Assembly (NCBI RefSeq): GCF_028622875.1
Contig: NZ_CP117709.1
Location: forward strand, 1,116,001 to 1,180,000
Reading direction: 5' to 3'
DNA: 64,000 bases
From: Streptomyces sp. MMBL 11-1
GTDB lineage: Bacteria > Actinomycetota > Actinomycetes > Streptomycetales > Streptomycetaceae
Position 1 is the first letter of the stretch, and the number at the start of each line of letters is the position of its first letter. Below the pieces are notes generated by a model that saw only the letters and a list, made by a program, of their open reading frames with translations, was not told the DNA's origin and did no database searches. The position numbers and the translations under genes are program-made. Shown in pieces: positions 57,739 to 64,000 of this stretch.

Positions 57739-57780
57739 AGGCCGGCCGCCATTCCCCGAGAACGGGAGGGCGACCGGCCT
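57739..57780 (-). terminator. Probable terminator after metH
   Basis: AGGCCGG pairs with CCGGCCT (57739-57745 with 57774-57780) and an inner G/C region extends the stem imperfectly. It lies between the metH stop and the HAD gene. Confidence 0.6.
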
Positions 57781-57855
57781 GCACTGGACCGACCAGTCTA
57801 CGACGTGTCCGGCCGCGGTGCGCGAAGGGCGCGAGACCGCGGGGGGAACACGCGG

Positions 57856-60800
57856 CTACCGGGCGTTGAAGTACTTCGCCTCGGGGTGGTGGATGACGAT
57901 GGCGTCGGTGGACTGCTCCGGGTGGAGCTGGAACTCCTCGGAGAGGTGCACGCCGATCCGCTCCGGCTGCAGGAGGTCGGCGATCTTGGCCCGGTCCTCC
58001 AGGTCCGGGCACGCCCCGTAGCCGAGCGAGAACCGTGCGCCGCGGTACTTCAGCGCGAACATGTCCTCGACGTCCGCCGGGTCCTCCCCGGCGAAGCCGA
58101 GCTCGCTGCGGACCCGTGCGTGCCAGTACTCGGCGAGCGCCTCGGCGAGCTGGACGGAGAGGCCGTGCAGCTCCAGGTAGTCGCGGTAGGAGTTGGCGGC
58201 GAACAGTTCGGCCGTGGCCTCCCCGATCCGGGAGCCGACGGTGACGATCTGGAGGCCGATGACGTCAATCTCGCCGGATTCCTCGGGGCGGAAGAAGTCG
58301 GCGAGGCAGAGGCGGCGGCCGCGGCGCTGGCGCGGGAAGGTGAAGCGGGTGCGCTCGGAGCCGTCCTCGTGGAGGAGGACCAGGTCGTCGCCCTTGGAGA
58401 CGCAGGGGAAGTAGCCGTAGACGACGGCCGCCTCCAGCAGGTTGTTGGACTGGAGGTGGTCGAGCCAGCCGCGCAGGTGCGGGCGTCCCTCGGTCTCCAC
58501 CAGCTCCTCGTACGTCGGTCCGTCGCCGGTCCGGGCCTGCTTGAGGCCCCACTGGCCCTTGAACAGCGCGCCCTCGTCGAGCCAGGAGGCGTAGTCCTTG
58601 AGCGGGATCCCCTTGATGACGCGGGTGCCCCGGAACGGCGGGGTGGGGATGGGGTTGGTGACGGAGACGTCCGAGCGCACCGAACCCTCGGGCTCCTCGA
58701 CCTCCAGGACCGCGGTGCCGACCTCCTTCTTGGGCACCCGGCGCTGCTTGAGCTCGGGCAGGACCGCGCCGGGCACGCCGCGCTTGACGCCGATGAGCGC
58801 GTCCATGAGGCGCAGGCCCTCGAAGGCGTCACGGGCGTAGCGGACCTCGCCCTCGTAGATCTCGTGCAGATCCTGCTCGACGTAGGCCCGGGTCAGCGCG
58901 GCGCCACCGAGGATGACGGGGAAGTCGGCGGCCATCTTGCGCTGGTTGAGCTCCTGAAGGTTCTCCTTCATGATCACCGTCGACTTCACCAGGAGGCCGG
59001 ACATGCCGATCACATCGGCGCGGTGCTCCTCGGCGGCCTCCAGGATCGCGGAGACGGGCTGCTTGATGCCGAGGTTGACGACGTTGTAGCCGTTGTTGGA
59101 GAGGATGATGTCGACGAGGTTCTTGCCGATGTCGTGGACGTCGCCGCGGACGGTGGCGAGCACGATCGTGCCCTTGCCGACCGCGCCCTCGCCGTCAGTG
59201 ACTTTCTCCATGTGCGGCTCCAGATGGGCCACCGCGCTCTTCATGACCTCGGCCGACTGGAGCACGAACGGCAGCTGCATCTGGCCGGAGCCGAACAGCT
59301 CGCCGACGACCTTCATGCCTTCCAGCAGCGTGTTGTTGACGATGTCGAGGGCCGGGGTGTCCTGGAGAGCTTCGTCCAGGTCGGCCTCCAGGCCGTTCTT
59401 CTCGCCGTCGATGATGCGGCGCTGGAGGCGTTCGTCCAGCGGCAGGGCCATCAGCTCCTCGGCCTTGCCCGCCTTCATCGACTTCATGTTGACGCCCTCG
59501 AAGAGCTCCATGAGCCTCTGGAGGGGGTCGTAGCCCTCGGCACGGCGGTCGTAGATCAGGTCGAGGGCGACCTTGACCTGCTCCTCCTCCAGCCGGGCGA
59601 TCGGCAGGATCTTCGAGGCGTGCACGATCGCGGAGTCCAGGCCCGCCTTGACGCACTCGTCGAGGAACACGGAGTTCAGCACGACACGGGCGGCCGGGTT
59701 CAGGCCGAAGGAGATGTTGGAGAGGCCCAGCGTGGTCTGGACGTCCGGGTGACGCTTCTTCAGCTCGCGGATCGCCCCGATGGTGGCGATGCCGTCGCCC
59801 CGGGACTCCTCCTGACCGGTGCAGATGGTGAAGGTCAGGGTGTCGATGAGGATGTCCGACTCGTGGATGCCCCAGTTGGTGGTGAGGTCCTCGATCAGCC
59901 GCTCGGCGATGGCGACCTTGTGCTCGACCGTACGGGCCTGGCCCTCCTCGTCGATCGTCAGCGCGATCAGCGCGGCCCCGTGCTCGGAGGCCAGGGCGCT
60001 GACCTTCGCGAACCGTGACTCGGGGCCGTCGCCGTCCTCGTAGTTCACCGAGTTCAGCACGGCACGGCCGCCGAGCTTCTCCAGACCGGCCCGCAGCACG
60101 GGCAGCTCCGTGGAGTCCAGCACGACCGGAAGGGTCGAGGCCGTCGCGAAACGGCCGGCCAGCTCCGCCATGTCCGCGACCCCGTCGCGGCCCACGTAGT
60201 CGACGCAGAGATCGAGCATGTGCGCGCCCTCGCGGATCTGGTCGCGGGCCATCTCCACGCAGTCGTCCCAGCGGGCCTCCAGCATGGCCTCGCGGAATTT
60301 CTTGGACCCGTTCGCGTTGGTCCGCTCCCCGATCGCCAGATAGGCGGTGTCCTGCCGGAAGGGGATGGTCTGGTAGAGCGAGGCCGCGCCGGGTTCGGGG
60401 CGCGGGTCCCGCTCGGCCGGCGTGATCCCGCGGACCCGCTCCACCACCTGGCGCAGATGCTCCGGCGTCGTACCGCAGCAGCCGCCGACGAGGGAGAGGC
60501 CGTAGTCCCGGACGAAGTGCTCCTGGGAGTCGGCGAGGCCTTCGGGGCCGAGCGGGAAGTGCGCGCCGTCCTTGGTGAGGACGGGCAGGCCGGCGTTGGG
60601 CATGCACATCAGGGGCGTACGGGAGTGGCGGGCGAGGTAGCGCAGGTGCTCGCTCATCTCGTCCGGGCCGGTCGAGCAGTTCAGACCGATCAGGTCGATG
60701 CCCAGCGGCTCCAGGGCGGTCAGGGCGGCGCCGATCTCGGAGCCCAGCAGCATGACGCCGGTCGTCTCGAACGCGAGGGAGCAGATCAGGGGCACGTGGA

Positions 60801-61386
60801 CACCGAGGGCGTCCATCGCCCGGCGCGCGCCGATGACGCTGGACTTCGTCTGCAGCAGGTCCTGGGTGGTCTCGACGATCAGGGCGTCGGAGCCGCCCGC
60901 GAGGAGGCCCTCGGCGTTCTTCTGGTAGCCGTCGCGCAGGACGTCGTACGTGATGTGGCCGAGCGAGGGCAGCTTGGTGCCGGGGCCGATCGAGCCGAGG
61001 ACCCAGCGCTGCCGGCCGTCCTGGGCGCCGAACTCGTCGGCGACCTCACGGGCGATCCGGGCGCCCGACTCGGAGAGCTCGAAGATCCGGTCGGCGATCT
61101 CGTACTCGTTCGCGGCGGTGTGGTTCGCGCCGAAGGTGTTGGTCTCGACGCAGTCGACGCCGGCCGCGAAGTATTCCTCGTGGACCGAGCGCACGATGTC
61201 GGGCCGGGTGAGGTTCAGGATCTCGTTGCAGCCTTCGAGGTTCTCGAAGTCATCCAGTGTGGGGTCCTGCGCCTGGAGCATGGTGCCCATCGCCCCGTCG
61301 GCCACCACCACGCGGGTGGAGAGCGCTTCTCGGAGTGCGTCTGCGCGGGTCCGGCTGTCGGCGGCGGATGTCGGCAACGAGGCCAT
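57856..61386 (-). CDS. metH: Cobalamin-dependent methionine synthase
   Basis: A 1176-residue enzyme that transfers a methyl group from methyltetrahydrofolate to homocysteine through cobalamin. Domains in order: homocysteine-binding (zinc Cys303 and Cys304 in LVGGCCGTTPEHL), pterin-binding (YLAIGERTNANGSKKFREAM), cobalamin cap and B12 domain (VRGDVHDIGKNLV, cobalt-ligand His751), and C-terminal reactivation domain (RFSLGYGACPDLEDRAKIAD). Length is slightly below the E. coli enzyme. ATG 61386 follows GGGAG. The leader is short and I see no cobalamin riboswitch. It is divergent from gylR. Confidence 0.96.
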   Translation of the reverse strand: MASLPTSAADSRTRADALREALSTRVVVADGAMGTMLQAQDPTLDDFENLEGCNEILNLTRPDIVRSVHEEYFAAGVDCVETNTFGANHTAANEYEIADRIFELSESGARIAREVADEFGAQDGRQRWVLGSIGPGTKLPSLGHITYDVLRDGYQKNAEGLLAGGSDALIVETTQDLLQTKSSVIGARRAMDALGVHVPLICSLAFETTGVMLLGSEIGAALTALEPLGIDLIGLNCSTGPDEMSEHLRYLARHSRTPLMCMPNAGLPVLTKDGAHFPLGPEGLADSQEHFVRDYGLSLVGGCCGTTPEHLRQVVERVRGITPAERDPRPEPGAASLYQTIPFRQDTAYLAIGERTNANGSKKFREAMLEARWDDCVEMARDQIREGAHMLDLCVDYVGRDGVADMAELAGRFATASTLPVVLDSTELPVLRAGLEKLGGRAVLNSVNYEDGDGPESRFAKVSALASEHGAALIALTIDEEGQARTVEHKVAIAERLIEDLTTNWGIHESDILIDTLTFTICTGQEESRGDGIATIGAIRELKKRHPDVQTTLGLSNISFGLNPAARVVLNSVFLDECVKAGLDSAIVHASKILPIARLEEEQVKVALDLIYDRRAEGYDPLQRLMELFEGVNMKSMKAGKAEELMALPLDERLQRRIIDGEKNGLEADLDEALQDTPALDIVNNTLLEGMKVVGELFGSGQMQLPFVLQSAEVMKSAVAHLEPHMEKVTDGEGAVGKGTIVLATVRGDVHDIGKNLVDIILSNNGYNVVNLGIKQPVSAILEAAEEHRADVIGMSGLLVKSTVIMKENLQELNQRKMAADFPVILGGAALTRAYVEQDLHEIYEGEVRYARDAFEGLRLMDALIGVKRGVPGAVLPELKQRRVPKKEVGTAVLEVEEPEGSVRSDVSVTNPIPTPPFRGTRVIKGIPLKDYASWLDEGALFKGQWGLKQARTGDGPTYEELVETEGRPHLRGWLDHLQSNNLLEAAVVYGYFPCVSKGDDLVLLHEDGSERTRFTFPRQRRGRRLCLADFFRPEESGEIDVIGLQIVTVGSRIGEATAELFAANSYRDYLELHGLSVQLAEALAEYWHARVRSELGFAGEDPADVEDMFALKYRGARFSLGYGACPDLEDRAKIADLLQPERIGVHLSEEFQLHPEQSTDAIVIHHPEAKYFNAR

Positions 61387-61586
61387 GGATGATCTCCCAG
61401 GGATGCGACGGCTGTCGGCTTTGCGTCCTTCTCGGGGAAGGCGCACCTCGCCAGCGTAGCCGGACGGCGCCGGGACCGTGGGGGACGTCCATGGGGCGGA
61501 CTGCATGCTGTGCGGGTGCGGCGCGCGCGGCGCGGTGGCGGAGACTTTCCCCTGGAGTCCGGCGAAGGTCGGCATCGACCGATAGT

Positions 61587-61603
61587 GTTCAGCATTGTCG
61601 AAC
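61587..61603. promoter_or_regulatory. Putative GylR operator upstream of gylR
   Basis: GTTCAGCATTGTCGAAC fits the perfect palindrome GTTCNNCANTGNNGAAC. It ends 22 bp before the gylR start codon. A one-mismatch copy lies upstream of glpF, which predicts autoregulation and glycerol-operon control by the same protein. Confidence 0.75.
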
Positions 61604-61625
61604 CGAGGTGGAGGAGTACGGCGCG

Positions 61626-62390
61626 ATGGCCAAGAACATCCAGTCGCTGGAGCGGGCGGCCGCGATGCTGCGCCTGCTGGCGGGCGGCGAGCGCCGGCTC
61701 GGGCTCTCCGACATCGCCTCCTCGCTGGGGCTGGCCAAGGGCACCGCGCACGGCATTCTGCGCACGCTCCAGCTGGAGGGCTTCGTCGAGCAGGACGCGG
61801 CGTCGGGGCGCTACCAGCTGGGCGCCGAGCTGCTGCGGCTGGGCAACAGCTATCTGGACGTCCACGAGTTGCGGGCGCGCGCCCTGGTCTGGACGGACGA
61901 CCTGGCCCGCTCCAGCGGCGAGAGCGTCCACCTCGGGGTACTGCACCAGCACGGCGTCCTGATCGTCCACCACGTCTTCCGGCCCGACGACAGCCGCCAG
62001 GTGCTGGAGGTCGGGGCCATGCAGCCGCTGCACTCCACGGCGCTGGGCAAGGTGTTGTCCGCGTACGACCCGGTGGCCCACAGCGAGGCCATGGAGGCGG
62101 AGCGCCGCTCCTTCACCGGGCGCACCGTCACCGCCGCCGACGATTTCGAGTCGATGCTCGACCTGATCCGGGCCCAGGGCTGGGCCGCCGACGCCGAGGA
62201 GACCTGGGAGGGCGTCGCCGCCGTGGCCGCCCCGATCCACGACCGCCGCAGGATGCCCGTCGGGGCGGTCGCCGTGACGGGCGCGGTGGAGCGTGTGGCT
62301 CCGGGCGGGACGCTGCGCCCCGAGCTGATCGCGGCCGTCCGCGACTGCGCCCGCGCGGTCTCCCGGGATCTGGGCGCCGGCCGCTTCTGA
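61626..62390 (+). CDS. gylR: IclR-family glycerol operon regulator
   Basis: A 254-residue repressor. The winged helix-turn-helix is SLERAAAMLRLLAGGERRLG with SDIASSLGLAKGTAHGILRT, and the IclR effector domain contains GESVHLGVLHQHGVLIVHHV and LHSTALGKVLSAYDP. The downstream glpF-glpK genes match the glycerol operon controlled by GylR in Streptomyces coelicolor, where glycerol-3-phosphate is thought to be the inducer. ATG 61626 has GGAGGA 10 nt upstream. A 329-bp gap holding the second operator separates it from glpF. Confidence 0.92.
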   Translation: MAKNIQSLERAAAMLRLLAGGERRLGLSDIASSLGLAKGTAHGILRTLQLEGFVEQDAASGRYQLGAELLRLGNSYLDVHELRARALVWTDDLARSSGESVHLGVLHQHGVLIVHHVFRPDDSRQVLEVGAMQPLHSTALGKVLSAYDPVAHSEAMEAERRSFTGRTVTAADDFESMLDLIRAQGWAADAEETWEGVAAVAAPIHDRRRMPVGAVAVTGAVERVAPGGTLRPELIAAVRDCARAVSRDLGAGRF

Positions 62391-62719
62391 GGGTCGCGGG
62401 CCGCCCCTCCCCGCGCTCCGTACCGACCGGCGCCCGCTCGCGCCCCGGGGGCCCGGCCCGCCGGTAACGATCGCGTCGCGCACCGAGTCGTGGGCCACAG
62501 AACCCTTGACGCTTCCTTCACCTGGGGGAAACACTGCCGTTCAACGGTCGGCATTGTCGAACGCCTAACGGCAATACGCGTTAGGGTGTGATGGTGCCAA
62601 GGGCCGGTCAAGCCCTTACAGGTGGGCTGCCCACGCTTCGTGGATACCCATCTGGGGCGCGGAACACCGGCGGGACCGGTGCTCCGCTCTCCCCTGGACG
62701 AAGGACAAAGGAGTCGCGG
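62391..62719 (+). promoter_or_regulatory. glpF promoter region with GylR operator and inverted repeat
   Basis: I see no gene in these 329 bp. GGTCGGCATTGTCGAAC at 62546-62562 differs from the gylR-upstream palindrome consensus at one base. CTAACG (62565-62570) and CGTTAG (62579-62584) form a separate inverted repeat right after it. The transcribed leader to the glpF GTG at 62720 would be about 130 bp. A TTGACG at 62506-62511 could be a -35 element, but I find no good -10. Confidence 0.65.
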
Positions 62720-63511
62720 GTGTCCAGCTCCGACATTTTCATCGGCGAGACCATAGGTACCGCCGTACTCATCCTGCTCGGCGGCGGTGTCTGTGCCGCC
62801 GTCACGCTGAAGAGCTCGAAGGCCCGCGACGCGGGCTGGCTGGCCATCACCTTCGGGTGGGGTTTCGCCGTGCTGACCGGCGCCTATCTCGCCGGCGGCG
62901 TCTCGGGCGCCCACCTCAACCCCGCGGTCACGGTCGGCCTCGCCATCGAGGGCGGCACCGCGTGGGGCGACGTCCCCCTGTACCTCTTCTCGCAGCTGGT
63001 CGGCGCGATGATCGGCGCCCTGCTGGTCTGGGCGGTCTACTACGGCCAGTTCCACGCCCATCTGACCGACCCGGAGATCATCGGCACGAAGTCCACCGAC
63101 GAGGGGATGGTCGACCGGGCCGCCGCCCCGAAGGCGGGTCCGGTGCTCGGGATCTTCTCCACCGGCCCGGAGATCCGCAACGGCGTGCAGAACGTGATCA
63201 CCGAGATCATCGCGACCGCCGTACTGGTCCTGGCGATCCTGACCCAGGGCCTGAACGGCGCGGGCAACGGTCTCGGCACCCTCGGCGCGCTGATCACCGC
63301 CCTGGTCGTCGTCGGCATCGGCCTCTCGCTCGGCGGCCCGACCGGCTACGCCATCAACCCGGTCCGCGACCTCGGTCCGCGCATCGTGCACTCCCTGCTG
63401 CCGCTGCCGAACAAGGGTGGTTCGGACTGGGGCTACGCGTGGGTACCCATCGTGGGTCCGCTCATCGGCGGCGCCCTCGCCGGCGGGCTCTACAACCTCG
63501 CCTTCGCCTAG
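62720..63511 (+). CDS. glpF: Glycerol uptake facilitator
   Basis: A 263-residue aquaglyceroporin that lets glycerol cross the membrane. The two half-helix motifs are AHLNPAVT and [12 protein letters not shown]; the Asp after the second motif is the glycerol-channel mark (INPxRD), unlike the water-type channel at 0.4-1.1 kb. The second half has a longer extracytoplasmic loop ([20 protein letters not shown]). GTG 62720 has AAAGGAG 6 nt upstream. It lies between gylR and glpK and is controlled by the GylR operator upstream. Confidence 0.94.
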   Translation: MSSSDIFIGETIGTAVLILLGGGVCAAVTLKSSKARDAGWLAITFGWGFAVLTGAYLAGGVSGAHLNPAVTVGLAIEGGTAWGDVPLYLFSQLVGAMIGALLVWAVYYGQFHAHLTDPEIIGTKSTDEGMVDRAAAPKAGPVLGIFSTGPEIRNGVQNVITEIIATAVLVLAILTQGLNGAGNGLGTLGALITALVVVGIGLSLGGPTGYAINPVRDLGPRIVHSLLPLPNKGGSDWGYAWVPIVGPLIGGALAGGLYNLAFA

Positions 63512-63556
63512 TCCGAGCCGCACCTCTTCTCTTCCACAGACTTCCGGGAGCACACC

Positions 63557-64000
63557 GTGACCGACGCACACACCACCGGCACCCACGGCGCCGGGCCGTT
63601 CATCGCGGCCATCGACCAGGGCACCACCTCCAGCCGCTGCATCGTCTTCGACAAGGACGGCCGGATCGTCTCCGTCGACCAGAAGGAGCACGAGCAGATC
63701 TTCCCGAAGCCGGGCTGGGTCGAGCACGACGCGACCGAGATCTGGGAGAACGTCCAGGAGGTCGTCGCCGGGGCGATCGTCAAGGCCGGCATCACCTCCG
63801 CCGACGTCAAGGCGATCGGCATCACCAACCAGCGCGAGACCACGCTGATGTGGGACAAGAACACCGGTGAGCCGGTGCACAACGCGCTGGTCTGGCAGGA
63901 CACCCGCACCGACGCGCTCTGCAAGGAGCTCGGCCGCAACGTGGGCCAGGACCGGTTCCGCCGCGAGACCGGGCTGCCGCTCGCCTCCTACTTCGCGGGG
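63557..64000 (+). CDS. glpK: Glycerol kinase (5' part)
   Basis: The first 148 codons of the ATP-dependent kinase that makes glycerol-3-phosphate; the rest is beyond the window. The FGGY-kinase N-terminus is [20 protein letters not shown], with [18 protein letters not shown] and [20 protein letters not shown] and the catalytic stretch [17 protein letters not shown] 63557 has a GGGAG site. It starts 45 bp after glpF and belongs to the same GylR-controlled transcript. Confidence 0.95.
   Translation, partial: MTDAHTTGTHGAGPFIAAIDQGTTSSRCIVFDKDGRIVSVDQKEHEQIFPKPGWVEHDATEIWENVQEVVAGAIVKAGITSADVKAIGITNQRETTLMWDKNTGEPVHNALVWQDTRTDALCKELGRNVGQDRFRRETGLPLASYFAG

Noticed and set aside
57805..60018. A 737-codon open frame on the plus strand opposite metH
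   Set aside because: It is a shadow of the high-GC codon bias of metH: low complexity, Gly/Val/Asp-rich, with no recognisable domain, while the minus strand encodes a full MetH.
61387..61625. Cobalamin riboswitch before metH
   Set aside because: The 5' leader is short and I could not find the B12-box or the expected paired arms; the region is taken up by the gylR promoter and operator.

Overview
The window is 64 kb of very GC-rich, gene-dense DNA with the gene content of a Streptomyces core chromosome. It carries a bacterial proteasome/pupylation locus, pafBC, tatAC, helY, a DtxR-type iron box, a glycerol operon under an IclR-family (GylR-like) regulator, and many GTG starts and ATGA/GTGA overlaps. 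I see no rRNA, tRNA, insertion sequence, prophage or CRISPR array. The species assignment is inference from gene content and order.

1-12 kb: the end of a DUF1844 gene; a water/solute channel; an SseB-like protein; a TetR/EamA-transporter pair with two operator copies between them; a mycosin-like protease coupled to a proline-rich membrane protein; an alanine-racemase-fold enzyme; a DUF2510 membrane protein; a divergent LysR/TDT-transporter pair; and a BtuF-like protein with no signal peptide. Upstream of that last gene is an array of eleven CGTACG words spaced 14-16 bp.

12-19 kb: an XRE-cupin regulator; an osmoprotectant-type ABC importer whose permease carries two fused, tandem substrate-binding domains; a 5'-3' exonuclease; and a siderophore-interacting protein behind an iron box.

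19-30 kb: a likely SigK stress regulon. It holds a MerR regulator with two divergent membrane-protein genes, then ECF sigma - RskA-type anti-sigma - photolyase, and an opposing operon (FAD oxidoreductase, DUF1365, cyclopropane-synthase-like methyltransferase, a 34-residue ORF, DUF1295) in which every junction overlaps by 4 or 5 bp. A FAS1 lipoprotein is transcribed away from that operon. All three transcription units carry the same promoter motif, CMATCC-N15-MCGAAY. The gene set resembles the SigK regulon of Mycobacterium tuberculosis.

30-50 kb: helY, a lipid kinase, tatC, tatA, two small proteins, pafC, pafB, two FKBP-type isomerases, pafA, an MFS exporter, a LacI regulator, prcA, prcB, a decayed endonuclease-VII remnant, pup, dop and arc. 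This is a complete Pup-proteasome pathway: Dop deamidates Pup, PafA attaches it, and Arc feeds tagged proteins to PrcAB. A 3Fe-4S ferredoxin follows.

50-64 kb: a lipoprotein-like or secreted protein, TrmI tRNA methyltransferase, a site-2 protease with CBS domains, a RecB-like nuclease, a NarL-type response regulator, a family-5 peptide-binding lipoprotein, a HAD phosphatase, cobalamin-dependent methionine synthase, then gylR-glpF-glpK (glpK runs off the window). A palindromic operator is shared by the gylR and glpF promoters.
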